56,768 nt of DNA from Bacteroidales bacterium (GTDB lineage: Bacteria; Bacteroidota; Bacteroidia; Bacteroidales; UBA1715): contig JADKDL010000021.1 in the NCBI GenBank assembly GCA_016714605.1, forward strand, positions 1-56,768, given 5' to 3'. Below, in pieces: positions 28,261 through 37,373 of the stretch. How positions within the stretch are numbered: position 1 is the stretch's first letter; each line of letters opens with the position of its first letter. The notes beneath the pieces are model-generated. The model was given only the letters and a program-made list of their open reading frames with translations. It made no database searches and was not told the origin of the DNA. Made by a program: the position numbers and the translations under genes.

Positions 28261-29094
28261 ATGAGCAAAACATTGCAGATTTCCGGTATTTTAGTTGATG
28301 TATCCGAGCCTTTGATAATGGGTATTGTGAACGTGACTCCAGATTCATTTTATGATGGAGGAAAACAAATACATCAAGAACAGGTTAATGCTCTAATAGA
28401 GAAGCATATTGCCGATGGAGCTCATATTGTTGACATTGGTGCTTTTTCTACTAGACCACATGCTCAGTTTTTATCCATCAGCGAAGAGCTCGATAGGATT
28501 GAGAGTTTAATTGAAAACATAAAATATAATTTTCCAAATATAATTCTCTCAATTGACACTTTTAGAACCGAGATTATTGAAATGGTCTACAAGAAAATTG
28601 GCGGATTCATCATAAATGACATATCAGGGGGCGTATTTGATAAAAATATGTTTCAAATTGCTGCAAAGTACAGATTGCCTTATATATTGTCTCATTTGCA
28701 GGGTAGTTTTGATTCTATGCACAATGAATATAAATATGAAAATCTAATTACAGATGTGATATTTGATTTGCAGGTTAAGTTATCTCAACTACATAAAATT
28801 GGGGTGGTAGATGTAATCATTGATCCAGGCATTGGTTTTAGTAAAAATATTGAACAAAATTTTACAATACTAAAGAGATTAAAAGATTTTGAAATATTAG
28901 AAAAAAATTTGTTAGTAGGAGTGTCTAGAAAGTCACTGATAACTAAATCATTAAACATTACAGCGCAAGAAGCATTAAATGCTACAACAGTCTTACACAC
29001 TATTGCACTCCAAAATGGTGCAAATATCCTAAGAGTGCATGATGTAAAAGAAGCAAAGCAGTGTATCGCGCTTTTGTCTTTATTAAATAAATAA
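28261..29094 (+). CDS. folP: dihydropteroate synthase
   Basis: A 277-residue TIM-barrel enzyme joining p-aminobenzoate to the pterin diphosphate in folate synthesis, the target of sulfonamides. Landmarks: GIVNVTPDSFYDGG (21-34), DIGAFSTRP (59-67), FIINDISGG (116-124), DPGIGFSK (189-195), Lys224 in VGVSRKS and the RVHDV end motif. Usual family residues in the second motif read DIGGxSTRPGA, so the Ala and the His (RPHA) are mild variants. Intact. Confidence 0.95.
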   Translation: MSKTLQISGILVDVSEPLIMGIVNVTPDSFYDGGKQIHQEQVNALIEKHIADGAHIVDIGAFSTRPHAQFLSISEELDRIESLIENIKYNFPNIILSIDTFRTEIIEMVYKKIGGFIINDISGGVFDKNMFQIAAKYRLPYILSHLQGSFDSMHNEYKYENLITDVIFDLQVKLSQLHKIGVVDVIIDPGIGFSKNIEQNFTILKRLKDFEILEKNLLVGVSRKSLITKSLNITAQEALNATTVLHTIALQNGANILRVHDVKEAKQCIALLSLLNK

Positions 29095-29273
29095 TATTTG
29101 CAATTAATAAATACCATTTTGTTTGTTGTAATGTTTTGATAATGAGAGTTTAGAAAGAATTTATTGAGTTTGTTTGGAGTAATCATTGATTTATGAAAGT
29201 TGAAATGTTAGTTAGGTGTTAATAAAATTTAAAATAAAATATATGAAGAATGTGTTTTATAATAAAAAATTAA

Positions 29274-29281
29274 TATCTTTG
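29274..29281 (+). promoter_or_regulatory. -7 box of rplS
   Basis: TATCTTTG followed by CACCC is a very typical strong -7 region of Bacteroidota housekeeping genes. The leader would be about 35 bases. No clear -33 TTG at the right spacing. Confidence 0.6.
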
Positions 29282-29322
29282 CACCCAATTATTTCAATAG
29301 AATAATAATAAATTTTTAGAAG

Positions 29323-29669
29323 ATGAACTTACTTGACGTAGCAAAGAAAGAACTTGAAAACAAAGTTGAACGTCCTGCTTTTAGCGCAGGCGATACAATA
29401 ACTGTTCATTATAAAATCAAAGAAGGTGATAAGGAACGTATACAACAGTTCCGTGGTGTTGTAATTCAAAGAAGAGGTGAAGGTAATTCAGAAACTTTTA
29501 CTATCAGAAAAATGTCTGGAAACATTGGTGTAAAAGAATTATACCTGTTTCATCGCCAAATATTGATCAAATAGAAGTAAATAAAAGAGGTAGAGTTAGA
29601 AAAGCGAAAATATTCTATTTTAGAGGTCTTATTGGTAAGAAAGCTAGAATTAAAGAAAGAATTGTTTAA
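29323..29669 (+). CDS. rplS: 50S ribosomal protein L19 (one frameshift)
   Basis: The first 72 codons match L19 (GDTITVHYKIKEGDKERIQQ, FRGVVIQRRGEG, ETFTIRKMSGNIGV). The frame then stops at 29574. Adding one base in GTAAAAGAATTA at about 29530 restores ERIIPVSSPNIDQIEV and NKRGRVRKAKIFYFRGLIGK, and then the usual end KARIKERIV at 29669. The full product is about 116 residues, normal for L19, which sits at the interface of the two ribosomal subunits. As the gene is normally essential, the break is almost certainly a sequence error. Confidence 0.9.
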
Positions 29670-29687
29670 GATTTATATCTTAGATAA

Positions 29688-29731
29688 AAAAGAAAGGAAA
29701 AGTTTTACAAAAGCTTTTCCTTTCTTTTTTT
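29688..29731 (+). terminator. rplS terminator
   Basis: AAAGAAAGGAAAAG pairs with CTTTTCCTTTCTTT around ATTTTACAAAAG-like loop bases, then a T run. Confidence 0.85.
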
Positions 29732-29821
29732 ATGTATTTTTCAATCCTTATTTCAAGGTAATACAATAAGAAAGCTACACTTCTTAATCGCTGATTATTA
29801 TATAATTAAGCACGCTCAATT

Positions 29822-31228
29822 TTACCTACAAAAGATTGCGAAGCTGCAATATTCACATCTTTGTGTATGTTCTGTTTGGCAGAATTTTATTTCTTTATTA
29901 AAAATATCCGAAATCAACTCAATTAACATTTTTTCGAATACCGGTTTTACCGATGTATAATATGAATTAAGAGGGACATGGTCTAGAAATATGCAGTCGT
30001 TAGACTTGGTGTTGAATTGTTTTATATATCGTAATTCAGGCAAAACATCAGTTTTATTAGCTGTTTTATCTTTCAGGTAACAATATGTGAGTAGTTGTAG
30101 AACATGTGAAAAATTCTCTTTTTTATTGGAATAAAACAAGTCTTCTATTAGTGTAATTTGGTTTTTGGGCTTACCTGTTTTGTAGTCAATTATTCTAATT
30201 TTATTGTTAATTAAATCTACCCGATCTAGATAACCGCCTATCGTTATTGATATATTTTCGTTTAAGGTTAATTCAACTGAAGTTTTCTCTTCCAATGAAA
30301 TGATTGTAAAATTATCATCAAGAGCATCTTTTTGTATTGTATTGGTAATGTATTTTTTTATTGTTCTAAAAATAAGAACATTATATCCTGAAATGTTTGA
30401 TTTGTTTATTTCTAAAGACAAAACCTTAGCCATTGCCTCGTAAATACATTGATCTATAGTATCTTCCTTTTTTAATATTTCTTGCAGTAAATTTTTATCA
30501 ATTATTTTGTTTGTATATGGTTTATATATAGAACAAATTGCTTCATGAAAGATAGACCCAAATTCGCCCTCACTAGGTATTTCTGTTAGTTGTTTTGGTT
30601 CATCAAGTTGAGCAATGTATTTGAAGTAAAATCGGAGAGAGCATTCATTGAAGTTACTTATAGCACTTGGACTAAGTATTTTACAGTTAAATATTTTTTT
30701 TATTTTTTCTAGCAACGCATCATCTTTTATTATTGAAATAGGTTCACTGTTTCTGGAGAAAAGTTTGAATTGCAGAGAAATATTTTTGTTTGTGTATTTA
30801 GGGGAGTACTCTAATTGTGAAATAAATCGACTTTTTTCACCTTTTGATTTGTCAGAAAGTTGCTTGGAGTAGAGTAGGGTTATGTTTTCGGCTCCGGCAA
30901 TTAGTCTATGGAAATAATAAGAAAATATTGAGTCTTGGTGTTTTATAGTTGGTAGTTCATACCCATTTCTCAATGAGTATGGAATAAATGATGGTGCCGG
31001 TTTTCCTTTTGGAAAAATACCTTCATTGAGAGAGATAATATATACGTTTTTAAAATGCAAAAGTCTGGTTTCTAGCATTCCCATAATCTGCAATCCTTCT
31101 AAAGGCTCACCATTGAATGCTACGGAAATATTTGAAATATGAGTTTCAATAATATTTGCTATAGTAGCAGTGTCGGTTAACTCAAGTTTGCTTTCAATTA
31201 AAATTTCTTCTAAACTTTTAATTGCGGT
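29822..31228 (-). CDS. AddB-like helicase/nuclease, C-terminal segment with PD-(D/E)XK nuclease
   Basis: The last part of a gene that begins at 32600. After a frameshift near 31228 the frame reads SLEEILIESKLELTD, then the helicase-type segment VYIISLNEGIFPK. The nuclease domain follows: SPSAISNFNECSLRFYFKYI with the first cysteine, GSIFHEAICSIY, and the catalytic IRIIDYKTGKPKN. The end is CEYCSFAIFCR, so with the upstream cysteine there are four candidate iron-sulfur ligands, as in AddB. Proteins of this type process broken DNA ends with a partner helicase (AddA), which is not in the window. Confidence 0.78.
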   Translation of the reverse strand, partial: TAIKSLEEILIESKLELTDTATIANIIETHISNISVAFNGEPLEGLQIMGMLETRLLHFKNVYIISLNEGIFPKGKPAPSFIPYSLRNGYELPTIKHQDSIFSYYFHRLIAGAENITLLYSKQLSDKSKGEKSRFISQLEYSPKYTNKNISLQFKLFSRNSEPISIIKDDALLEKIKKIFNCKILSPSAISNFNECSLRFYFKYIAQLDEPKQLTEIPSEGEFGSIFHEAICSIYKPYTNKIIDKNLLQEILKKEDTIDQCIYEAMAKVLSLEINKSNISGYNVLIFRTIKKYITNTIQKDALDDNFTIISLEEKTSVELTLNENISITIGGYLDRVDLINNKIRIIDYKTGKPKNQITLIEDLFYSNKKENFSHVLQLLTYCYLKDKTANKTDVLPELRYIKQFNTKSNDCIFLDHVPLNSYYTSVKPVFEKMLIELISDIFNKEIKFCQTEHTQRCEYCSFAIFCR

Positions 31229-31928
31229 ATATCTTTACAAATAGCTCATAGTCAAGACTGTTTATATTACTTTTCCCTTTAATACAAATAGATTTTATTA
31301 TATTTAATATAGCTGATATTACAGAGAAGTTATTGTCTTTTTGTGGAGAGAGAATGTTTGTGAGTTCTGTATTTGGTATGTTATTCCAATTATTTTTCTT
31401 TAATGTATTTGCTTTTATTTCAGCTTCAATTTTTTCAATATCATCGCGATAGGTTTGTCTAAGCAAGGTTATTGAGAAAAGAGAAAGTAGGTTAATAGTA
31501 AATGATGATTTTTGTTTGTAAAGTTCACAAATCATTTTCATTAGTGTGTGTGTGCTAGAGTTAACTAATGGGTAACCCATACTGATATTATATTTGTCTA
31601 TAGTATCGGGTAGGGAGTATAGTAACGGTAAAAGCATGTTTTCATCTGCCAAAATTATAGCAGTTTCTGAAATTGAGGTCTTGGTATTGTTTCTATTTAT
31701 GTTTTCAGTTATGTATTTAATTTGTTCAACATAACCCGAACTTGAAATTATTGTTAGATTTTTATTGTCTATAGGTTCTTCTGGTGTAATACTTTCGGGA
31801 AATAAAATTTTATATTTTCTAATGAAATATCCAGCTTCATGATGTATTTCGTTGACATATGATGGTGAGTAATCCCAATAAAAAAGTGCTTGGTTTTTTA
31901 ATTGTAGAATTTTAAATAGCTCTTCTTC
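31218..31928 (-). CDS. AddB-like protein, middle segment
   Basis: The same frame as the N-terminal segment, read on past the in-frame TGA at 31929-31931: EEELFKILQLKNQALFYWDY, SITPEEPIDNKNLTIISSSG, then ADENMLLPLLYSLPDTID (the AETNMLLPLL-like helicase region). It ends in a false stop at 31218, where a one-base shift rejoins the C-terminal segment. Only the part from 31652 has an ATG of its own, which is probably not a real start. Confidence 0.65.
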   Translation of the reverse strand, partial: EEELFKILQLKNQALFYWDYSPSYVNEIHHEAGYFIRKYKILFPESITPEEPIDNKNLTIISSSGYVEQIKYITENINRNNTKTSISETAIILADENMLLPLLYSLPDTIDKYNISMGYPLVNSSTHTLMKMICELYKQKSSFTINLLSLFSITLLRQTYRDDIEKIEAEIKANTLKKNNWNNIPNTELTNILSPQKDNNFSVISAILNIIKSICIKGKSNINSLDYELFVKIYRN

Positions 31929-32600
31929 TCATTTGTTTAAAGCATTGAAACCTATAAAAACATAAATTTTATTGGTAGAAATGTCTGTTGATTTGCTTTT
32001 CAGATCACTGATGACACACTTTTGCAGAAGTCCTTCGTATGCGCAATTTGATGTAAGTAGGTCGTTTTTTAGATTTTCGTATATTTTGTAGAGTACCTGC
32101 CAAAGCTCAAGAAATATTTTCTGATGTTTTGATTTTTTTTCAGGATCAAATCCTTCCCAAAAATGCTTTATTGCATCGACTTGGGAGCTTGACAAATAAT
32201 TAAAAATAGATTCTATTTCATTTATATTTTTTATAGTTTCAAAAATATCTTTTGCAGATACTAAGTATTTATCAATATCGTCAAAGTCAGAAGCAATCAT
32301 TTTTCCCCAAAAGTAAAATTGGTCAAAGCTTTCCTTGGTATTTGAAATTTGTTTGTAGATTGAGTATATTCTAATCATTATTCTTAAATCGTCTTCAATA
32401 TTTAAATGTGAAAAAGATTTAAATAATTCTGCAATACTGAATATCTCAGGCGAAAAACTAGGTTTCTTTATAATAGAAGAAATTTCTTGTTGAATAAAGA
32501 GAGCAGGACGTTTGTTGGGCAAAATAAGAATGAAATCATCAAAATTATTATTTCTGATGTATAAGTCGTTAATTACTTTTTTTAAAAAGGTATCATTCAT
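31929..32600 (-). CDS. AddB-like protein, N-terminal segment
   Basis: It starts at ATG 32600 (MNDTFLKKVINDLYIRNNNF). FILILPNKRPALFIQQEI matches the degenerate nucleotide-binding start of Bacteroidota AddB-like proteins (PD-(D/E)XK nuclease family, about 920 residues in all). It ends at an in-frame TGA after IYVFIGFNALNK. Translation of the codons beyond the TGA stays coherent, so this is a nonsense change or base error, not a true end. Confidence 0.72.
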   Translation of the reverse strand: MNDTFLKKVINDLYIRNNNFDDFILILPNKRPALFIQQEISSIIKKPSFSPEIFSIAELFKSFSHLNIEDDLRIMIRIYSIYKQISNTKESFDQFYFWGKMIASDFDDIDKYLVSAKDIFETIKNINEIESIFNYLSSSQVDAIKHFWEGFDPEKKSKHQKIFLELWQVLYKIYENLKNDLLTSNCAYEGLLQKCVISDLKSKSTDISTNKIYVFIGFNALNK

Positions 32601-32775
32601 CTGTTTGTTTTTACTTTTTTTTATACTTAGTCAGATGTTATTTTTATTTTGAAATTTCTTTATTTAAGTGTTATTAAACTTGATGTTTATATTCTCAAAT
32701 TGAAAAATAGTCATGTATAAAGATGTGATATTTTGGTGATTTTCTGTGTTAAAAAATCGATTTTTTTCAAATAAA

Positions 32776-32802
32776 AAAGGAGGTTTGATTAAACCTCCTT
32801 TA
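32776..32802 (-). terminator. terminator after the porP/sprF-like gene
   Basis: AAAGGAGGTTT and AAACCTCCTTT pair around GATT. On the minus strand the hairpin is followed by a T run (A run at 32773-32777 on the plus strand). Confidence 0.85.
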
Positions 32803-32827
32803 AGAATATATGTTACTTTTAATTATT

Positions 32828-33994
32828 CTATCTACCCATATGGAAAAATCTGTCGGCAGGGTGAGGTATCGCAGAGCGACTTCCTGTTCTACCCGGTAAC
32901 GCTAAGTCATGTATTTCAAATGAAATATTAAGCTCATGAGTACCGCCGGTGTTCAGACCTGCTGAAGAAACTGTCATGTCATAGCTATATGATACTCTAT
33001 ATAACCTTTTCATATTTCTTGAATACTTAATATAACCAAGCATAAATATTACAGCATCTAAGCTGTTGCCTTCAATTTTATAATCACTAAGTTTGTCGTA
33101 TGGCAAGTATTGAGCTCTAAACCAAACACCTGTATAAAGAGACGAAATGAATGACAATTTAGAAGGGATAATAGCATTAAACCCGAAAGAAAGTGTTTTT
33201 GAGCCTGATTCTGTAGGAAGGCCATCAAACCAAGTTTCAGCTTCTGCTTGACTTTCCCAAATAACTCCGGGAGCTAATAAGAAATACGTGTTATAGAAAC
33301 TACTTCTATTTACTTTAATCATAGAATACCAATTGGCATTGAATTTAATTGGTAGTCGAGCTTCATTACCATCATCCAACATAGAGAAGTCTGGTTGTGT
33401 TAAATGGTGAAAAGCACATCCTATTGTATTTGTTGCCCATATTTTCACCGGCGATTGTTTCAAATTGAAACGCATAGCCAAACCTGTATTAACATCAAAT
33501 TTTCCTTTAGAGCCTATACCTTCCACAAACTCAGTTTCATATATATTACCGAAACGAGGATCTAATTGATCTGAGAATACTAACTCTTCATAGTTTATTG
33601 ATCGATGAATGTAACTTACTCCAGCTCCAATTTGAATTATGAAGTCGGGTGTGAGTGTAATTCTTTTAGCATACATTATTTGCGCCATCCAAGTATCCAA
33701 GAAGTTTTCTCCTTGAGTGTTTTTTGTAACCATAGCACCTAGACCACCAGTTGCGAACTTTCTATCAAAAAAGTCGAATGCAAGACTTTGAGTGCTGTAA
33801 TTTCCTAAAACTGACGTCCATAAATTTCTTGTTGTTATTACCCCTCTTAATCCTGGATTAATCCCTGTAAATGCAGGGTTGTAATACATTTCTTTGAAGA
33901 AATACTGTGAAAAGTTAGGATCCTGTGCTTTCGACGTTGTAATCGCGGTTGTAAGCACTAAAATTGAAAACATTAACTTCAATATTTTTCTCAT
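32828..33994 (-). CDS. PorP/SprF-family type IX secretion outer-membrane protein
   Basis: A 388-residue protein with a signal peptide (MRKILKLMFSILVLTTAITT then SKAQ) and the hallmark start of the family, DPNFSQYFFKEMYYNPAFTG. The rest is beta-barrel-like with alternating strands and GGLGAMVTKNTQGEN. In Flavobacterium johnsoniae SprF is needed to secrete the type B cargo SprB, and many PorP/SprF proteins are encoded beside their cargo. Here the gene is divergent from the GH8 giant, which has a type B domain, so they probably form a pair (inference). The C-terminal end (AIPHPADRFFHMGR) is intact. Confidence 0.9.
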   Translation of the reverse strand: MRKILKLMFSILVLTTAITTSKAQDPNFSQYFFKEMYYNPAFTGINPGLRGVITTRNLWTSVLGNYSTQSLAFDFFDRKFATGGLGAMVTKNTQGENFLDTWMAQIMYAKRITLTPDFIIQIGAGVSYIHRSINYEELVFSDQLDPRFGNIYETEFVEGIGSKGKFDVNTGLAMRFNLKQSPVKIWATNTIGCAFHHLTQPDFSMLDDGNEARLPIKFNANWYSMIKVNRSSFYNTYFLLAPGVIWESQAEAETWFDGLPTESGSKTLSFGFNAIIPSKLSFISSLYTGVWFRAQYLPYDKLSDYKIEGNSLDAVIFMLGYIKYSRNMKRLYRVSYSYDMTVSSAGLNTGGTHELNISFEIHDLALPGRTGSRSAIPHPADRFFHMGR

Positions 33995-34639
33995 CTTATC
34001 CTGTTGTTTATTCTATTTAACATACAATGCTATAAGAGTATCTAACCACCCCCTTAAGCAAACTTAATAAAAATTGTCTATAATTAAAAATTTTTAAATT
34101 ACTTTTTTGCAGATGATCACTTTATTTTGAAACTTTCACACCCCATCGCTAAACACACATTTTGTAAAAGGTTACAAACTAATTGTAATTTTTTTTATAA
34201 TAACTGCTTTAATTGTATTTTAAATTTTTATTAAGTAACCCCAATACGAATTCTTGATTAAATTTAATTGTTTTTTTTTAATTCTTGATTATTTAGTGTT
34301 TTTTTTTACTGTTTTTTTGTGAAAAAATATTTCTTCTAGTTATTTTCTACTCTTCTTTTGTTTAAAACCAGTTGTTTAAATTGTTTTTGCCCGTTTTACT
34401 GTTTTTTGTTTCAGAATGATTTTTATGTGTCTATAATAATAGTGTTTGGTTCTTTAGATTTAATACAATATTATTTTAAAGTAACAATAATTTAATATTG
34501 TTAACTTAAAACTGATATATAGTTTTTATTTTTTGATATTTATTTTAATATAGTCAGCAACCTTTTTATATTTGTAATAGTCATATTATTGCATTTTTGT
34601 GTAAAATAAAAGTTATCAGTTATATAATATATTGTAGCA
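33995..34639. other. AT-rich divergent control region
   Basis: 645 bases between the divergent porP/sprF-like and GH8 genes, very AT-rich with many T runs. The only motif I can support is TATATTTG at 34567-34574, a -7 box for the GH8 gene with a leader of about 60 bases. No -33 at the right distance and no gene was found. Confidence 0.5.
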
Positions 34640-36589
34640 ATGAGATATTTCATAATACTTTCATTATTGTTTTTTTCTTTGTCAGAATTGTTTTCTCAAG
34701 GTCCGGTACCTATTACAAATTGTCCGGTTATAAAAATAAATTCTGGTAATCCTACATTTCCATTTCCACAGTTTTTGGAATATGCTGCCGGTAAGACTTT
34801 GGCAAAATATAATGCAGAAGGTGTTACCCATGCCGATATGGAAAAAACAATGCGTGAGGCTTATGAAATTATGTCGCACCGTTGCCGATATACTGGAGAA
34901 ACATTCAGAGGTGTTCCTTATATTACTTTTAATCACGGTTCTGTACCTCACAATTTTAATACCTTCGTTTCTGAGGGAGACGGATATATTCTTATAGCAG
35001 CTGCCATGTTTGCAGATCAACCTACGTTCAATGGTTTATGGATGTGGATTCATGATAATAGAATGAGTAAAGTGACTAAGTACAAAGACTGTCAACCGCT
35101 TAGGCCTACTCAGAAAACTGGTGAGTATATTGCTGGTTGGGATTGCGATGAAACAACCCCTGCCAACGATGGTTCTACACATTCTGCTGCCGATGGAGAT
35201 TTTGATATTGCGATGGGTTTACTTTTAGCATATAGACAGTGGGGTGAATTTATGTATCACAATGGTACTTTAGTGAAAGACGCCTGTGGTAATCCTATTT
35301 CATTGAAAGTAGCTGCCGAAAAAGCTATAAAGGCTTTGGTAGATACAATACCCGATTTTATGGATAATAAGCAATTTGCCGGATATATGAGTGGTGTAAT
35401 TGGTGTTGATGGTTATGCGAAAAGTGGTAATACTTGGGGTGAGTTAACTATGTGGAGGGCTACTCAGAACACCTATCCATGGGCAAACGCACTTCCAACA
35501 TTAGGAGGAAATTATGGCTCACATTATGTTGACTATAATGCTCCTGCTTATTTTAAAGAATTTGCCCATTTTCTAGAAACAGAAGGAAATGCTACTCCTT
35601 GGCAGATAAATCAGTTTAAACGTGCCGAAGCATCTTCTGATTGGTTGATGGGAGAAGCTTATAAACAAGGTTATATTCCTTCAATAGGTAAAGTAAATAG
35701 TTCATCTGACGGTAGTGCTTTTACATTTACATCATTTAATTCAGGTGAAGATTTTCGTTGTGCTTGGCGAACTATACTTAATTATGTTTGGAATGGTAAT
35801 CCTACTGAAACGTGGGATCCTGCCACTCACCAAGTAAAAGCTGGTGCAAATACGTTTGAGAGAGACATGGCTTTAAGACATGCCAATATATTAAAAACTC
35901 CAACAGAAGGTGGTAATTTGATTTGTAAAAAAATGGGAGCTTCTCCAGATCCAGGACAACCCAGATGGATGGGTGTTGCTCAAATTCCACAAAGTTGGAA
36001 TTTAAATGGTGGTATAATGGAGCGTGCCGGTTCAAATTATTCAGTTGGTACAGGGGCTCCTGCTGCAGTTGCATCAGGAGATCTAGAACTTATTGCTGAT
36101 ATGTACAGACAATCTGAGCTTGTTTGGGATGATGCTTCTACTGAGTCAAAAAACTTAACAGATGACGAACGTTATATTAAAAGTACTCCTAAATATTTTC
36201 ATGGTATATTTCGTATTCTCGGATTACTTACCAATTCCGGTAATTTACATGCTCCTAAAGACATGGTTCCATCCGCAAATGTGAAGGTTTATATGTCTGT
36301 AAATAAAACATACGCTTATCAGGATGATAATATTAATTATACGGTTCAATATAGAAATTATGGAACACTTGAGGCTACCGGTGTGACTGTAACTACACCG
36401 CTAGATGCTGATTTTGAGTTTGTTTCTGCTAATAAAGGAGGTGTGTATAATGCTTCTAATCATACAATAACTTGGAATGTAGGGAAAATACCGGGTTTTA
36501 AATCCGATCAGCTTGCAAAAACAATAGATTCTGTTACTTTTATTGTAAAAGTAGCAAAAATAGATAATCCTCGTGTATGTTTGATGTAA
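34640..36589 (+). CDS. GH8 glycoside hydrolase / giant T9SS type B protein, segment 1
   Basis: First segment of one gene running to 43581. It has a signal peptide (MRYFIILSLLFFSLSELFSQ) and then a glycoside hydrolase family 8 domain, about residues 35-500. Glu112 in VSEGDGYILIAA is the likely general acid, and DGDFDIAMGLLLAYRQWG (Asp187 region) matches the second catalytic block. WMWIHDNRMSKV and GLWMW are also typical. GH8 enzymes cut beta-1,4 glycans such as cellulose, chitosan or xylan; the substrate here is not decided. A DUF11-type beta repeat follows (NVKVYMSVNKTYAYQDDNIN). The frame stops at 36587-36589 after a probable one-base insertion (ATGTAATGTG). Confidence 0.85.
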   Translation: MRYFIILSLLFFSLSELFSQGPVPITNCPVIKINSGNPTFPFPQFLEYAAGKTLAKYNAEGVTHADMEKTMREAYEIMSHRCRYTGETFRGVPYITFNHGSVPHNFNTFVSEGDGYILIAAAMFADQPTFNGLWMWIHDNRMSKVTKYKDCQPLRPTQKTGEYIAGWDCDETTPANDGSTHSAADGDFDIAMGLLLAYRQWGEFMYHNGTLVKDACGNPISLKVAAEKAIKALVDTIPDFMDNKQFAGYMSGVIGVDGYAKSGNTWGELTMWRATQNTYPWANALPTLGGNYGSHYVDYNAPAYFKEFAHFLETEGNATPWQINQFKRAEASSDWLMGEAYKQGYIPSIGKVNSSSDGSAFTFTSFNSGEDFRCAWRTILNYVWNGNPTETWDPATHQVKAGANTFERDMALRHANILKTPTEGGNLICKKMGASPDPGQPRWMGVAQIPQSWNLNGGIMERAGSNYSVGTGAPAAVASGDLELIADMYRQSELVWDDASTESKNLTDDERYIKSTPKYFHGIFRILGLLTNSGNLHAPKDMVPSANVKVYMSVNKTYAYQDDNINYTVQYRNYGTLEATGVTVTTPLDADFEFVSANKGGVYNASNHTITWNVGKIPGFKSDQLAKTIDSVTFIVKVAKIDNPRVCLM

Positions 36590-36590
36590 T

Positions 36591-37373
36591 GTGTATCTTT
36601 CTTATGGTAATTATTTGCCAGCTATAAATGATAATGGAGACTGGGCAAATACATCATTTTATCAATTTTATCGTTTTTGGCACGATTCTCATGAGGCATA
36701 TATAAATATGAATAACTATAGAATTTCATATTTTATGAATGATATAAATAAGGGTTTTAAATCGGCAACTAATCCTAACGGCTGGTTGTTTGGTGTAGAT
36801 AATCAGAATGATATGGATAAGTATGGATACAATCCCGCAAGTGGGCCTGTAACTTTTGCTTATCAAAAAATACCTGCCGGTGAAGATACTTATGGGAAAT
36901 GGAATCAACGTATAATGATTCAATTTGCTGATGTTTTAACTGCACCTGCAACGCATGTATATGATAAGTTAGATAGTAAATATTTACTTCATAAAGGTGT
37001 TTTTGGTCCCGGATTTATTCGTTCTCGATTATATACCGATCCTGCTACGAATATGAAATCAAAAGTGTCTGACGACTGGTCGTATGCTGCTAAATTACAG
37101 AATGTTGATTTGTCAGCGCAGGGCTCTTTGTTTTATCCTGTTTCTCCAGGTTGGGCTGACTATAATAATTTAGGAAGCCCAATTACAAATTATGCTCGAC
37201 ACTCTTGCGATCCAGATGTTGATAATTATGACAGGGTATTAGTTGAAGAGTTTGATGGATATACGTGGCGTCGTATTCAAGGTCGTGGACCGCTTCCTGG
37301 CAAAGAGGCGTATAAGGTTGTTGTTGTTGATACTATTCCTAAACATTTGAAGTGGAAAGGGGTTTGTGAATAG
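36591..37373 (+). CDS. GH8 giant protein, segment 2
   Basis: Continuation after the frameshift at 36585-36590: VYLSYGNYLPAINDNGDWAN, then a domain with WNQRIMIQFADVLTAPATHV and ARHSCDPDVDNYDRVLVEEF. I do not recognise its family. It could be a carbohydrate-binding or DUF11-linked module. The frame ends at 37373 (WKGVCE) and the next frame overlaps it by 8 bases (NSMALTVNATY), so another one-base error sits near 37365. Confidence 0.7.
   Translation: MYLSYGNYLPAINDNGDWANTSFYQFYRFWHDSHEAYINMNNYRISYFMNDINKGFKSATNPNGWLFGVDNQNDMDKYGYNPASGPVTFAYQKIPAGEDTYGKWNQRIMIQFADVLTAPATHVYDKLDSKYLLHKGVFGPGFIRSRLYTDPATNMKSKVSDDWSYAAKLQNVDLSAQGSLFYPVSPGWADYNNLGSPITNYARHSCDPDVDNYDRVLVEEFDGYTWRRIQGRGPLPGKEAYKVVVVDTIPKHLKWKGVCE

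Noticed and set aside
31929..31931. In-frame TGA (and TAA at 43133-43135) as recoded sense codons
   Set aside because: Most breaks are frameshifts, intact genes end in TGA, TAA and TAG normally, and no pattern supports recoding. Base errors explain them.
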